DNA of 64,000 nt from Thomasclavelia sp. (GCA_028749475.1 JAQVWN010000002.1:62001-126000), one strand, 5' to 3'; counted from the first letter of the stretch, positions 34,441 through 44,801 are shown. Numbers and translations: made by a program. The notes: generated by a model from the letters alone, not told the origin.

Positions 34441-34480
34441 CTCAAGACTATCGTTATAAATATGTATATAATGACTTGAG
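34441..34480 (+). promoter_or_regulatory. Putative promoter with flanking inverted repeat, before the second AEC gene
   Basis: TATAAT at 34467-34472 lies between CTCAAG (34441-34446) and CTTGAG (34475-34480), an inverted repeat with a 28-base gap. A repressor bound to both arms would cover the promoter. No good -35 is visible. Confidence 0.4.
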
Positions 34481-34488
34481 GTGGAAAA

Positions 34489-35418
34489 ATGGAACTTAGC
34501 ATACTTTTAATTAAACAAATAATTGGATTGTTTCTAATCGTAGTACTTGGATTTGTGATTGTAAAAATGAAGGTTTTATCAACATTTGACAGCAAAACTA
34601 TCTCAACCTTAGTTTTATATGTTGTCGCTCCATGTACAATAATTAATGCCTTTCAAATAGAATTTACTAAAGATACATTCAATGGATTAATGCTTTCTTT
34701 TTTAGCAGCAGGCATTGTCCATATAATATTTTTTGTGATAACCCCAATCTTTGATAAAATGTTTCATTTTATGAATATTGAAAAAGCAACCGTAATGTAT
34801 TCCAATTCTGGTAATTTAGTAATTCCTTTAGTAAGTGCTGTCTTAGGACCTAAATGGGTATTATATTGTAGTGGATATATGATTATTCAAACAATTCTAC
34901 TTTGGACTCATTGTAAAGCGCTTGTTTGTGAAGAAAATGATTTTTCTTTTAAAAAGATTCTTTTAAATATCAATGTTATATCAATATTTATTGGAATATT
35001 ATTATTTGTATTTAAAATTCAACTTCCTTCCATGATTGCAACACCAGTTACTAATATCGGAAATATGATTGGTCCTTTAAGTATGCTAGTAATAGGAATG
35101 GTACTTGCAAATATTAATTTCAAAAATGTATTCGCTTCTAAAAGGACTTATTTAATTTGCTTTTTAAGATTAGTAGTATATCCTTTAATTGTTATTGGGG
35201 TTTTTAAATTATGTAACATTCAAAGTCTTCATCCAGAAGGATTTAAGATTTTACTTATTACAGTGTTAGCAGCTAGTGCACCAGCTGGATCAACAGTTAC
35301 CCAGTTTGCTCAACTGTATGATAAACATCCAGGATATGCTTCAGCAATGAATGTTTTATCAGTAATCTTTTGTATAATTACAATGCCTTTAATGATAATG
35401 CTTTATCAAATGTTATAG
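34489..35418 (+). CDS. AEC-family transporter (second copy)
   Basis: 309 residues with about ten hydrophobic segments and AEC motifs: IIGLFLIVVLGFVIVKM near the start, MYSNSGNLVIPLVSAVLG, and LAASAPAGSTVTQFAQLYD at the end. A putative organic acid or related efflux or uptake carrier; the substrate is unknown. It is diverged from the copy at 3951. GAGGTGG is 6 bases before the ATG. A small membrane protein gene follows after 9 bases. Confidence 0.88.
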   Translation: MELSILLIKQIIGLFLIVVLGFVIVKMKVLSTFDSKTISTLVLYVVAPCTIINAFQIEFTKDTFNGLMLSFLAAGIVHIIFFVITPIFDKMFHFMNIEKATVMYSNSGNLVIPLVSAVLGPKWVLYCSGYMIIQTILLWTHCKALVCEENDFSFKKILLNINVISIFIGILLFVFKIQLPSMIATPVTNIGNMIGPLSMLVIGMVLANINFKNVFASKRTYLICFLRLVVYPLIVIGVFKLCNIQSLHPEGFKILLITVLAASAPAGSTVTQFAQLYDKHPGYASAMNVLSVIFCIITMPLMIMLYQML

Positions 35419-35427
35419 GAGGATTTT

Positions 35428-35682
35428 ATGGATTTACTTAGTAATGGAATTATTGTAATGGTTATTGGACTAATTGGTTTATTGTTCAATGTTTATTACA
35501 ATTATAAAAAATATGGTAATGGTAAAATATATAGTGTGCTTATATGTATTATGATGCTAGTGTGTGTTATTGCTAACTTTATTGAAACTAGTCAAGGCTT
35601 AAAAGAATATCTAATTCTTGGAGGCTCATTAATTGCATTTATTGCTAATATCTATATAATATTTATTCTAAACAAGGAGTGA
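35428..35682 (+). CDS. Small three-helix membrane protein
   Basis: 84 residues, almost entirely hydrophobic: three predicted membrane helices (about 6-22, 31-49, 56-78). No recognisable family. AGGAGG is 6 bases before the ATG, and it is probably co-transcribed with the AEC gene. It ends in TGA, one of only two such stops in the window. Confidence 0.65.
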   Translation: MDLLSNGIIVMVIGLIGLLFNVYYNYKKYGNGKIYSVLICIMMLVCVIANFIETSQGLKEYLILGGSLIAFIANIYIIFILNKE

Positions 35683-35686
35683 TAAT

Positions 35687-35842
35687 ATGCCTTTAAAGGA
35701 TGATAATTTTGCTAAGGTTGGAAAACCTGAAGCCTATACTAAAGTATTAGATGAATTAATGGATGAACAAGATAAAGGTAAACCAAGTGAGGAATATACT
35801 TTTGATCTTGAAGATGAACAAAAGGATGATAATGATGAGTAA
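35687..35842 (+). CDS. Small acidic protein of unknown function (51 residues)
   Basis: A 51-codon frame starts at the ATG at 35687, 4 bases after the preceding stop, with AAGGAG at 35674-35679 upstream. The product begins MPLKDDNFAKVGKPEAY and ends in an acidic run, so it is soluble and highly charged (many Asp, Glu, Lys). Its stop (35840-35842) overlaps the next gene, whose start lies at 35832 or 35835. The good ribosome binding site and the tight packing between two genes support it being real. Function unknown. Confidence 0.65.
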   Translation: MPLKDDNFAKVGKPEAYTKVLDELMDEQDKGKPSEEYTFDLEDEQKDDNDE

Positions 35843-36755
35843 TTTAATCGAAGAAGGAAGATTTAATGAAGCTTTAGAATCTTTAACTGATTTATCAGAT
35901 GAGGATGTTAGATATAATCGATTAATATGTTTATGTGGTCTAGGAGAATATGACAAAGCTAAAATAGAAGGTAAAGATGCTTTAGATAAAGCTAGTAAAA
36001 CCTACTACGATGTAGTAGGTATTTATGTATCTATCTTAAAAGAACTACAAGAATACGAAGAAGCTATTGATATATTAGTTAAAGAACTATCTATGCCTTA
36101 TATTCCATATAACTATGAATCAACATATAACGCTGCATATGATGAATTGCTTTTAGAAAAGCAAGAATTAAATAAAGAATATGAATATAAAGATAAAGTC
36201 TTTAAAGAAGAAGATATTGAATCAGTTTTAGAACGAGATGATGTCAAAAAAGAAGTTCTATTGATGGTTATTGATCAAATGAGTTCAATGAATATTCGTC
36301 GATTAATTCCCTCAATAAGAAACTTTTTAGCGGATAAAAGTAAAGATGGAATTATCAAAAGTGTTATGATCGAACTTATGATTGATCAAGAAATTGATGA
36401 AGAATTTGTAGTAAATAAAAACAATAATGAATATGAAGTTAATCCTTCATATGCACCAATGGTTATTAATAGTGAAGTAGCGGATAGTATAACTAGTTAC
36501 TTACAAAGAAGTCTAGAAGATGATAATCCTTCACTTTTAGAAATGTGTATAGAATTTCTTCAATACTATTTATATGAAATATATCCAGCTTATATTGATG
36601 AAAATGAATATAAGGTTATAGCTGCGGCAGTTCATTATTATATGGCTGCTCTTCAATCTATAGATATTGAATTAGATGCCTTAGAAGAAATGTATGATTG
36701 TGATAGAAATCAAGTCCTTGATAAACTTCAAACACTTGAAAATGTTGAATATTAA
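35835..36755 (+). CDS. TPR-like DUF3196-type protein
   Basis: About 306 residues, all-helical. The N-terminal third has TPR-like repeats (LIEEGRFNEALESL, CLGEYDKAKIEGK-like, LQEYEEAIDILV); the rest is acidic. It resembles the DUF3196 family of Erysipelotrichia and relatives, function unknown. The frame is open from 35763, but the tandem ATGs at 35832 and 35835 follow AAAGGA and overlap the end of the small acidic gene, so the start is set there. Trigger factor follows, on its own promoter. Confidence 0.72.
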   Translation: MSNLIEEGRFNEALESLTDLSDEDVRYNRLICLCGLGEYDKAKIEGKDALDKASKTYYDVVGIYVSILKELQEYEEAIDILVKELSMPYIPYNYESTYNAAYDELLLEKQELNKEYEYKDKVFKEEDIESVLERDDVKKEVLLMVIDQMSSMNIRRLIPSIRNFLADKSKDGIIKSVMIELMIDQEIDEEFVVNKNNNEYEVNPSYAPMVINSEVADSITSYLQRSLEDDNPSLLEMCIEFLQYYLYEIYPAYIDENEYKVIAAAVHYYMAALQSIDIELDALEEMYDCDRNQVLDKLQTLENVEY

Positions 36756-36806
36756 ATATTTAGTTAATACTTAGTTCACAAGCCTATAATAATATTACCA
36801 AATAAG

Positions 36807-36835
36807 TTGAAAAGGACTAGGGATTATAATATAAT
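36807..36835 (+). promoter_or_regulatory. Promoter of the trigger factor gene
   Basis: TTGAAA (36807-36812) and a perfect TATAAT (36830-36835) with a 17-base spacer. The -10 is framed by CTAGG (36818) and CCTAG, a possible operator dyad. Confidence 0.82.
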
Positions 36836-36860
36836 ACCTAGGAAATATAAGGAGATAGAA

Positions 36861-38141
36861 ATGAAAACAAGTACTAAAAGATTAGAGAATGCTGTTACTG
36901 AAATTACAGTAACATTTGATAAAAAAGAATGGGACGAAGCAAAAGAAGAAGCTACAGATAAACTTGCTAAAAATGTTAAAGTTGATGGATTCAGAGAAGG
37001 TAAAGCACCTGCTGAACTAGTTAAAGCTAAAATTAGTAAAGCAAGCGTTATTGAAGAAGCTACTGACTTAATTCTTCAAAAGAATTATGTTGATATCTTA
37101 ACTAAAGCTGAAGTTGCTCCAGTAGCTCAACCTGGAATCTCAATTGATAAAGTTGATGATGAAGGATTAGCTTGTAAGATTATGGTTCCAGTTAAACCTG
37201 AAGTTGAACTAGGAGACTATAAAGGATTAGAAGTTAAAAAAGGAAAAGTATCAGTTGCTAAAAAAGATATTGATGCTGCTTTAGAATCATACCAAGCTCA
37301 ATATGCTGAACTTTCTAATAAAGATGGTAAAGTTGAAAACGGAGATACTGCTGTAATTGACTTTGAAGGATTTGTAGATGGTGTTGCTTTTGATGGTGGT
37401 AAAGGAGAAAACTATCCACTTGAAATCGGTTCAGGATCATTCATTCCTGGATTTGAAGAACAATTAATTGGAATGAAAGTTAATGATACTAAAGATGTTG
37501 TTGTTACTTTCCCAAAAGAATACCAAGCTGCTGATTTAGCTGGAAAAGAAGCTACTTTCAAAGTAACTGTTCATGAAATTAAAGAAAAGAAATTACCAGA
37601 AATTGATGATGAATTAGCTAAAGATGTTAATATTGATGGTGTAGAAACACTAGAACAATTAAAAGATCATTTAAAATCACAAATTAAAGCTCAAAAAGAA
37701 TCTGAAGTAGAAAATAAATTTAATGAAGATTTATTTAAAGCAATTGTTGCTTCTAGTAAAGTTGAAGAAAGTGTCGCTTTAGTAGAAGAAGAATGTAACC
37801 AAATGTTAAATGAGATTGAACAAAATCTTAAACAACAAGGTATGACATTTGAACTATATGAACAATTCACAGGTAAAAATAAAGATGCAATTAAGGAAGA
37901 TATTAAAGATCAAGCATCTGATCGTGTTAAATTAAATGCAATTCTTTTTCAAATTATTGAAGCTGAAAAGCTTGAAGTAACTAAAGAAGAATTAGATAAA
38001 GAATTAGAAGAAATTGCTTCATATTATCAAAGAGAATTAGATGAAGTTAAAAAGATTTTTGAAGGTAATATGGGAAGAATTGAATCTGATTTACTTAGCC
38101 GTAAAGCTTTAAATGTAGTAAAAGATAATCTTAAAAAATAA
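36861..38141 (+). CDS. tig: Trigger factor
   Basis: 426 residues. The N-terminal ribosome-binding domain contains the signature GFREGKAP (as VDGFREGKAPAELVK). The FKBP-type prolyl isomerase domain (about 150-245) has GDTAVIDFEGFVDG and LEIGSGSFIPGFEEQLIGM. A long helical C-terminal arm completes the cradle. It folds nascent chains at the ribosome exit. AAGGAG is 7 bases before the ATG at 36861; an in-frame ATG further upstream lies in the transcribed leader or promoter and is rejected. Confidence 0.95.
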   Translation: MKTSTKRLENAVTEITVTFDKKEWDEAKEEATDKLAKNVKVDGFREGKAPAELVKAKISKASVIEEATDLILQKNYVDILTKAEVAPVAQPGISIDKVDDEGLACKIMVPVKPEVELGDYKGLEVKKGKVSVAKKDIDAALESYQAQYAELSNKDGKVENGDTAVIDFEGFVDGVAFDGGKGENYPLEIGSGSFIPGFEEQLIGMKVNDTKDVVVTFPKEYQAADLAGKEATFKVTVHEIKEKKLPEIDDELAKDVNIDGVETLEQLKDHLKSQIKAQKESEVENKFNEDLFKAIVASSKVEESVALVEEECNQMLNEIEQNLKQQGMTFELYEQFTGKNKDAIKEDIKDQASDRVKLNAILFQIIEAEKLEVTKEELDKELEEIASYYQRELDEVKKIFEGNMGRIESDLLSRKALNVVKDNLKK

Positions 38142-38163
38142 AAGACGCTCAAGCGTCTTTTAG
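38140..38163 (+). terminator. Terminator of tig
   Basis: A 9-bp GC-containing stem (AAAAGACGC with GCGTCTTTT) and a TCAA loop. Confidence 0.9.
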
Positions 38164-38184
38164 AATATAAAGGAGGAATATCTG

Positions 38185-40503
38185 ATGGAAGAGATTATAG
38201 AAACATTACCTATAGTGGCTACTCGTGGAGTACTAGTATTTCCTTTTAATGATGTGACATTAGATGTTGGAAGACCTACTTCATTATTATCTGTAGGTTT
38301 AGCAGAAAAAGATTATGATTCAAATGTTATTTTTGTTTCACAGATTAATCCAGCAGTTAATGAACCTACTTTTGATGATTTATATCATATAGGTACATTA
38401 TGTAAAATTGAGCGTAAAGTGCGTAGGGATGCTCAAGGAACTATTAAGCTTACTGTTGCAGGACAAAAGAGAGTTAAGATTAAAGCCCTTTCTACAAAAG
38501 AAGGAGCGTTAATGGCTAGCTATGAAGTTCTAGAAGATGTTTTTGGAGATAAAAACGAAGAAGTAGCTTTAGTAAGAAGAGTGACAGATTTCTTTGATGA
38601 TTTAAGAAAAGAATTACCTCATCTTCCGGTTGAGGCTGAAAATACTATTTTATCTCATGCTTCAGCTAATGAATTAGCTGATACAGTTGGTCAATATCTA
38701 CCAATCGAATTAGACCGCAAACAAACTATCCTATCAACTATTGAAGTAAATAATCGTTTACTTACAATTCTTTCTTCTATTCAATCTGAAAAAGAAATCA
38801 ACAGAATTGAAGAAGAAATAAACGATAAAGTTCGTCAATCAATTGATGAAAATCAAAAAGAATTCTATCTAAGAGAAAAACTAAAAGCGATTAGAGAAGA
38901 ATTAGGTGATACGGTTGATAAAGATGAAGATACTGATGCAATTAGACAAAAACTAAAAGACAATCCTTATCCTGATTATATTAAGGAAAAGATTGAAGAT
39001 GAATTAAAACGTTATGAAATGATGCCAGCGGCATCAGCTGAAAGTAATGTTGTTAGAAGTTATATTGATTGGGTTTTAAAAACTCCTTGGTATGAAGAAA
39101 CAAAAGACCAAGAAGATTTAAATGAAATTGAAAGAATTTTAGAAGAAGATCATTATGGTTTAAAGAAAGTAAAAGAAAGAGTGCTAGAATACTTAGGAGT
39201 TAAACAAATGACTAACTCTTTAAAGGCGCCTATTATTTGTTTAGTTGGGCCTCCAGGTGTTGGTAAAACTTCTATTAGTAAAAGTATTGCTAGAGCCCTT
39301 GATAGAAAATTTGTTAAAGCTTCACTTGGTGGAGTAAGAGATGAAGCGGAAGTTAGAGGACATAGAAGAACATATCTTGGTTCTATGCCAGGAAGAATTA
39401 TTCAAGCAATGTCTAAAGCTGGCGTAGTTAATCCAGTATTCTTATTAGATGAAATTGATAAAATGTCTTCTGATTATAAAGGTGATCCAACAAGTGCAAT
39501 GCTTGAAGTATTGGATCCAGAACAAAATCAATTCTTCTCTGATAACTACATTGAAGAACCGTACGATTTATCTAAAGTATTATTTATCGCTACTGCTAAT
39601 GATTTAGGAGCAATTCCTGAACCGCTTAGAGATAGATTAGAAATCATTGAAGTCTCTTCTTATACTGAACAAGAAAAACTAATGATTGCTAAAGAACATT
39701 TAATTAATAAACAATTAAAAGCTCATGGTTTATCTGCTTCTAAATTAGTATTTAAAGATGATGCTATCATGACAATAATTCAACACTATACTCGAGAAGC
39801 TGGTGTCAGAGAATTAGAAAGATATATTGCTAAAATCTGTCGTAAAGCAGTTCTTCAAATATTACAAGAAGGTAAACGCAAAATTACAATTAATCAAGCT
39901 AAACTAACAGAATATCTTGGTAAAGCTCCATTTGATCATACTAAGAAACTTAAGAAGGATACTGTTGGAGTTGTAACTGGTATGGCTTATACTCAATATG
40001 GGGGAGATATTCTTCCAATTGAAGTAAACCATTTTGCTGGAACTGGTAAATTCAACGTTACTGGACAACTTGGTGATGTAATGAAAGAATCAGCTTCTAT
40101 TGCCTTAGACTATTTAAAGGCTAATAAGAAGAAATATCGTTTAGATAAAATTGATTTTGATAAAGAAGATATTCATATTCATGTACCAGAAGGTGCAGTT
40201 AAAAAAGATGGACCAAGTGCTGGGGTATCTTTAACTACTGCAATTTATTCATCATTCTCTAACTTACCAGTTAGAAATGATGTTGCAATGACAGGTGAAG
40301 TAACTCTAAATGGTAATGTTTTACCAATTGGTGGACTTAAAGAGAAATCAATTTCTGCACATCGTTCAGGAATTAAAACAATTATTATTCCGAAAGATAA
40401 TGAAAAAGATATTGATGAAATACCTGAATCAGTTAAGAAAGATTTAAACATCATTTTAGCTGATAATGTGGATACTTATATCAAAAACGCAATTGTAAAG
40501 TAA
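38185..40503 (+). CDS. lon: ATP-dependent protease Lon
   Basis: 772 residues. A substrate-binding N domain is followed by AAA+ with Walker A GPPGVGKTS, Walker B VFLLDEIDKM, and the protease domain with catalytic Ser in KDGPSAGVSLTTA and Lys in LKEKSISAHRSGI. It degrades misfolded and regulatory proteins. AAAGGAGG is 9 bases before the ATG. The tig-lon-engB order is widely conserved in Firmicutes; here each gene has its own terminator. clpX, often present at this place, is absent. Confidence 0.97.
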   Translation: MEEIIETLPIVATRGVLVFPFNDVTLDVGRPTSLLSVGLAEKDYDSNVIFVSQINPAVNEPTFDDLYHIGTLCKIERKVRRDAQGTIKLTVAGQKRVKIKALSTKEGALMASYEVLEDVFGDKNEEVALVRRVTDFFDDLRKELPHLPVEAENTILSHASANELADTVGQYLPIELDRKQTILSTIEVNNRLLTILSSIQSEKEINRIEEEINDKVRQSIDENQKEFYLREKLKAIREELGDTVDKDEDTDAIRQKLKDNPYPDYIKEKIEDELKRYEMMPAASAESNVVRSYIDWVLKTPWYEETKDQEDLNEIERILEEDHYGLKKVKERVLEYLGVKQMTNSLKAPIICLVGPPGVGKTSISKSIARALDRKFVKASLGGVRDEAEVRGHRRTYLGSMPGRIIQAMSKAGVVNPVFLLDEIDKMSSDYKGDPTSAMLEVLDPEQNQFFSDNYIEEPYDLSKVLFIATANDLGAIPEPLRDRLEIIEVSSYTEQEKLMIAKEHLINKQLKAHGLSASKLVFKDDAIMTIIQHYTREAGVRELERYIAKICRKAVLQILQEGKRKITINQAKLTEYLGKAPFDHTKKLKKDTVGVVTGMAYTQYGGDILPIEVNHFAGTGKFNVTGQLGDVMKESASIALDYLKANKKKYRLDKIDFDKEDIHIHVPEGAVKKDGPSAGVSLTTAIYSSFSNLPVRNDVAMTGEVTLNGNVLPIGGLKEKSISAHRSGIKTIIIPKDNEKDIDEIPESVKKDLNIILADNVDTYIKNAIVK

Positions 40504-40527
40504 AGAAGCCTTAGCTTCTTTTCTTTT
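40503..40527 (+). terminator. Terminator of lon
   Basis: A 7-bp stem (AAGAAGC with GCTTCTT), a CTTA loop and a T-rich tail. Confidence 0.88.
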
Positions 40528-40574
40528 TGTATTAATTTAAAAAATTCTATGGTAAGATGATTTGGGTGATAAAA

Positions 40575-41174
40575 ATGGCAAAAATAAATAAAGCAGAATA
40601 TGTTTTATCAGCAGTATGGTCATCTCAATGGCCAGAAGAAGATTCTCCAGAAATAATGTTGGCAGGAAGAAGTAATGTTGGTAAATCATCATTTATAAAT
40701 ACAATCCTTAGTCGAAAAGCTTTGGCTAGAGTATCCGCTACTCCAGGTAAAACTAGAACTTTGAACTTTTATAATGTAAATGATGCCTTAACTTTAGTTG
40801 ATGTACCAGGTTATGGTTATGCAAAGGTAAATGATGAAATGACTAAGTCATTTGGTAAAATGATGGATGAGTACTTATCAAAAAGAAATACTTTAAGAGG
40901 AATGATTTTATTAGTTGATTATCGACATAAACCAACTAAAGATGATATTAGTATGTATGAATTTATCAAACATTATAACGTTCCTGTTTTGGTAGTAGCT
41001 ACCAAAGAAGACAAACTAAAAAGAAACGATTTAAAAAAGAATGAAAAACTAATTAAAGAAACTTTAAACTTAGATAAAAGAGATAAATTCTTTAGATTTT
41101 CTTCTTTAAAGAAAACTGGAATTAATGAAGTTTGGCAAGAAATATATCATTTAACTGGAGTAAATTTTGAATAA
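40575..41174 (+). CDS. engB: Ribosome biogenesis GTPase EngB/YsxC
   Basis: 199 residues. G1 AGRSNVGKSSFIN, the switch ATPGKTRTLNFY, G3 DVPGYGYAKV and G4 ATKEDKL are all present. It acts in late assembly of the 50S subunit. GGGTGAT is 5 bases before the ATG at 40575; an ATG six codons earlier lacks a ribosome binding site. Confidence 0.96.
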   Translation: MAKINKAEYVLSAVWSSQWPEEDSPEIMLAGRSNVGKSSFINTILSRKALARVSATPGKTRTLNFYNVNDALTLVDVPGYGYAKVNDEMTKSFGKMMDEYLSKRNTLRGMILLVDYRHKPTKDDISMYEFIKHYNVPVLVVATKEDKLKRNDLKKNEKLIKETLNLDKRDKFFRFSSLKKTGINEVWQEIYHLTGVNFE

Positions 41175-41177
41175 TAA

Positions 41178-41206
41178 TTGCATAAGATAAGTAGTTTTGT
41201 TAGAAT
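41178..41206 (+). promoter_or_regulatory. Promoter of the T-box/valS transcript
   Basis: TTGCAT (41178-41183) and TAGAAT (41201-41206), 17 bases apart, just after engB. Confidence 0.72.
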
Positions 41207-41212
41207 GAATTT

Positions 41213-41432
41213 AGCATTGAATAGGAAGAGTAATATTATTAGTCTTTTAGAGATCTCTTGATGGTGGAAATAGGGAAGATAACTAATATGAAGGTAGCCT
41301 AGGAGCTTGATTAGTGAACTAATAGTAACTAATCACGAGTAGCTGCGTTAAAGTGATAAGAGGGCATAACAATTGTTATGAACTAAGGTGGTAACGCGAT
41401 AAAGTCGTCCTTAGATAGGATGGCTTTTTTTA
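41213..41432 (+). ncRNA. T-box leader with Val specifier (GUA)
   Basis: The T-box sequence TGGTAACGCG is at 41389-41398. CTAAGG (41383-41388) can pair with CCTTAG (41409-41414) as antiterminator; the competing terminator is AAGTCGTCC with GGATGGCTT plus seven Ts (41402-41431). Stem I lies upstream; on its 3' side the likely specifier loop reads GAAGGTAGCC, with GUA (Val) at 41294-41296. Uncharged tRNA-Val should permit readthrough into DUF4375-valS. The specifier call is made by position and by the valS gene downstream. Confidence 0.92.
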
Positions 41433-41454
41433 ATGGAAAGAAAGAGGAACAATT

Positions 41455-42090
41455 ATGGATACAAATAGTATGATTATTACGATGTTTATGGTGCTTTGTG
41501 TTTTTTTATGTATTAATTACTTTAGAAGAATTCAAAAAAACAAAAAAATACAAGCTGAACATATTGCTAAGGAAGAAGTTAAAAAAGAAAAATATGAACA
41601 TATTACTTCATCAGAATTTGATGAAATACCAGATGAAGAATTAACTCATGCAATTCTTTATCATATTATGCATAAAGAAGATATGATTTATGAAAGCGAT
41701 GATATTGATCAAGAATTAGTGGATACTCTAACTACTGGTGAAAAATATATCTATGCGATATATCAAATTGAAAATTCTATTTCAACAGTAAGAAATGGTT
41801 CTATTCATACCTATTTCTTAGAAGAACCTTATAAGAGTTATGTCCCATATGTTGAAGAGGCACTTAAGATTGTTGGATGCTTAGAAGCATCTAAATTAAT
41901 GGAAGCAGCTCATCACCTAGCAACACTTATTGAAGAAGATAGAGAAGATGATGACGATTCAGAATATAGTACATACAATTTCAGTGATTTCACAAATGCA
42001 ATTACAACTGAATTAAGATCTTCAAATATAGTAAAAAGAATGGGAGACTATATTAGAAGTAATAAAGATGATTTTATTGATAAAGACTAA
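41455..42090 (+). CDS. Membrane-anchored DUF4375 (DMP19-like) protein
   Basis: 211 residues. One N-terminal membrane helix (about 6-24), a charged linker, then an all-helical domain with [21 protein letters not shown] and [26 protein letters not shown], like the DUF4375/DMP19 family. The function is unknown. It is the first gene behind the T-box and before valS (20 bases apart), so its synthesis should rise when charged tRNA-Val runs low. AAGAGG is the ribosome binding site. Confidence 0.7.
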   Translation: MDTNSMIITMFMVLCVFLCINYFRRIQKNKKIQAEHIAKEEVKKEKYEHITSSEFDEIPDEELTHAILYHIMHKEDMIYESDDIDQELVDTLTTGEKYIYAIYQIENSISTVRNGSIHTYFLEEPYKSYVPYVEEALKIVGCLEASKLMEAAHHLATLIEEDREDDDDSEYSTYNFSDFTNAITTELRSSNIVKRMGDYIRSNKDDFIDKD

Positions 42091-42110
42091 GATATAAGAG
42101 GGTGAAAATA

Positions 42111-44732
42111 ATGGTAAAACAATTAGATAGTAAATATAACCATTTAACAGTAGAAAAAAATAAATATCAAACTTGGATAGATAAAAAATACTTTGAGGCG
42201 GGAGACTTAACTAAAAAACCTTATAGTATTGTTATTCCTCCTCCTAATGTTACTGGAAAACTACATTTAGGACATGCTTGGGATACTACTCTTCAAGATA
42301 TGGTATGCCGATATAAAAGAATGCAAGGCTATGATGTTTTATGGCTTCCAGGAATGGATCATGCCGGAATTGCTACACAAGCTAAAGTTGAAGCTCGAAT
42401 GAGAGAAGAAGGAATTTCTAGATATGATTTAGGAAGAGAAAAATTCTTAGAAAAAGCTTGGTCATGGAAAGAAGAATATGCTTCTATTATTAGAGCACAA
42501 TGGGAAAAACTAGGTTTGTCTTTAGATTATTCTAAAGAAAGATTTACTTTAGATGAAGGACTTAGTGATGCTGTTAAAGAAGTATTTGTAAAGTTATATG
42601 AAAAAGGATTAATTTATCAAGGTGAAAGAATTATTAACTGGGACCCAGTTCAAAGAACAGCCCTTTCTAATATTGAAGTAATCCATAAAGAAATACCTGG
42701 ACATATGTATTATTTCAAATACAAAGTAGTAGAAAATGGACAAGAGTTAGTAATTGCTACTACACGTCCAGAAACAATGTTTGCTGACCAAGCAATCTTT
42801 GTTCATCCAGATGATGAACGATACAAAGATATTGTTGGAATGCATGCGATTAACCCTGCTAATGGTGATGAACTGCCAATCATGGCTGATAGTTATATTG
42901 ATATGAGTTTTGGTACAGCTGTAATGAAATGTACGCCAGCTCATGATCCAAATGACTTTGCTCTAGCTAAAAAATATAATTTAGAAATGCCAGTATGTAT
43001 GAATGATGATGGTACGATGAATGAAATGTGTGGTAAATATACTAACATGGATCGTTTTGAATGCCGTGAAGCGTTAGTTAATGATTTTGAAAAGGCTGGG
43101 GTTGTTGATCATATTGAAGAACATACTCATCCTGTTGGTCACTCAGAAAGATCAGGAGCTATTGTAGAACCATATCTTTCTAAACAATGGTTTGTAAAAA
43201 TGAAACCTTTAGCTAAAGCAGCTTTAGAACTTCAAAAAACTGATGATAAAGTTAACTTTGTTCCTGAAAGATTTGAAAAAACATTTACTCAATGGATGGA
43301 TAATATTGAAGATTGGTGTATTTCGAGACAACTTTGGTGGGGACATCGTGTACCCGCTTGGTATCATAAAGAAACTGGAGAAGTATATGTTGGTAAAAAA
43401 CCACCTGAAGATATTGAAAACTATAAACAAGATGAAGATGTTTTAGATACTTGGTTTTCATCTGCATTGTGGCCATTTAGTACGATGGGATGGCCTAATA
43501 CAGAAGATCCATTATTTAAAAGATACTTTCCTACTAATACATTAGTTACAGGTTACGATATTATATTCTTTTGGGTAAGTAGAATGATTTTCCAATCTAA
43601 AGAATTTACTGGTAAAGCTCCATTTAAACATGTTTTGATTCATGGGCTAATTAGAGATGAACAAGGAAGAAAAATGTCTAAATCTTTAGGAAATGGTATT
43701 GATCCAATGGATGTTATCGATGAATATGGGGCGGATTCATTAAGATGGTTCTTAACAACTAATTCAGCTCCTGGAATGGATCTTAGATACACTTCTAATA
43801 AACTAGAAGCTTCTTGGAACTTTATTAATAAGATTTGGAATTCTGCTCGATTTGTATTAATGAATTTACCAGAAGATGCTAAATATCAAGATATTGATAG
43901 TTCTAATCTTAATCTTTGTGATAAATGGATTTTAAATCGTTTAAATAATGTTATTAAAGAAGTTGAAACAAACATGGACAAATTTGAATTTGTTAATGTT
44001 GGAAGTGAACTTTATAAATTTATATGGAATGATTTTTGTTCATGGTATATTGAACTTAGCAAAGTTCATTTAAATAGTGAAAATGCAAAAGAAAAAGAAG
44101 CTAGTTTAAATACACTTGTTTATGTATTAAATGCGATTGTAAAAATGTTACATCCTTTTATGCCATTTGTTACTGAAGAAATATATCAAACAATTCCTCA
44201 TTTACATGAATCTATTTGTTTATCTTCTTATCCTCAAATAAATGATGAATTTAATAATGAAGATATTGCTGATCAATTCGATTATTTAATTGATGTTATT
44301 AAAGGAATTAGAGAAATAAGAACTGAATATACAATTAAGAATTCTATCGATGTTGAATACTCTATATCAACAAGCAATAAACAATTAAAAGAATTATTAG
44401 AAACTTGCCAACCATATATTACTAAATTATGTAATGGTAAATGTATTGGTTACAATATTGATAATTCTGATGATATTGCTACTAAAACAATTAAAGGTGG
44501 TAATTCATTAATTGTTGAACTTGGAAACTATGTAGATAAAGAAGCTGAAAAAGAAAAGTTAGTTAAAGAACTTAAAAGACTAGAAGGAGAAATCAAACGT
44601 AGTAATGGAATGCTTTCTAATGAAAAGTTTGTATCAAAGGCTCCTAAAGCAAAAGTAGATGAAGAAAAAGCTAAATTAGAAGATTATAAAGCTAAATATG
44701 AAACTACTAAGCAACAACTAGATAACCTATAA
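42111..44732 (+). CDS. valS: Valyl-tRNA synthetase
   Basis: 873 residues, full length. The class I signatures are HLGHAWD (HIGH) near residue 45 and KMSKS near 520. An editing domain lies between, with [17 protein letters not shown]; a helical anticodon-binding region follows, and a C-terminal coiled-coil tRNA-binding arm (about 805-873). It charges tRNA-Val. GAGGG is upstream of the ATG at 42111; a GTG at 42102 is in frame but inside the ribosome binding region. Controlled by the T-box. Confidence 0.97.
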   Translation: MVKQLDSKYNHLTVEKNKYQTWIDKKYFEAGDLTKKPYSIVIPPPNVTGKLHLGHAWDTTLQDMVCRYKRMQGYDVLWLPGMDHAGIATQAKVEARMREEGISRYDLGREKFLEKAWSWKEEYASIIRAQWEKLGLSLDYSKERFTLDEGLSDAVKEVFVKLYEKGLIYQGERIINWDPVQRTALSNIEVIHKEIPGHMYYFKYKVVENGQELVIATTRPETMFADQAIFVHPDDERYKDIVGMHAINPANGDELPIMADSYIDMSFGTAVMKCTPAHDPNDFALAKKYNLEMPVCMNDDGTMNEMCGKYTNMDRFECREALVNDFEKAGVVDHIEEHTHPVGHSERSGAIVEPYLSKQWFVKMKPLAKAALELQKTDDKVNFVPERFEKTFTQWMDNIEDWCISRQLWWGHRVPAWYHKETGEVYVGKKPPEDIENYKQDEDVLDTWFSSALWPFSTMGWPNTEDPLFKRYFPTNTLVTGYDIIFFWVSRMIFQSKEFTGKAPFKHVLIHGLIRDEQGRKMSKSLGNGIDPMDVIDEYGADSLRWFLTTNSAPGMDLRYTSNKLEASWNFINKIWNSARFVLMNLPEDAKYQDIDSSNLNLCDKWILNRLNNVIKEVETNMDKFEFVNVGSELYKFIWNDFCSWYIELSKVHLNSENAKEKEASLNTLVYVLNAIVKMLHPFMPFVTEEIYQTIPHLHESICLSSYPQINDEFNNEDIADQFDYLIDVIKGIREIRTEYTIKNSIDVEYSISTSNKQLKELLETCQPYITKLCNGKCIGYNIDNSDDIATKTIKGGNSLIVELGNYVDKEAEKEKLVKELKRLEGEIKRSNGMLSNEKFVSKAPKAKVDEEKAKLEDYKAKYETTKQQLDNL

Positions 44733-44737
44733 TTATT

Positions 44738-44768
44738 AACCGTAAATAATATTATTTACGGTTTTTTT
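44738..44768 (+). terminator. Terminator of valS
   Basis: A perfect 26-base palindrome (AACCGTAAATAAT with ATTATTTACGGTT) followed by a T run. Confidence 0.92.
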
Positions 44769-44801
44769 AAAGTAAATATTAATAATTCTAGGTATATATA
44801 A

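Noticed and set aside
36807-36860. Longer N terminus of trigger factor
   Set aside because: The extension covers the promoter; AAGGAG marks the ATG at 36861.
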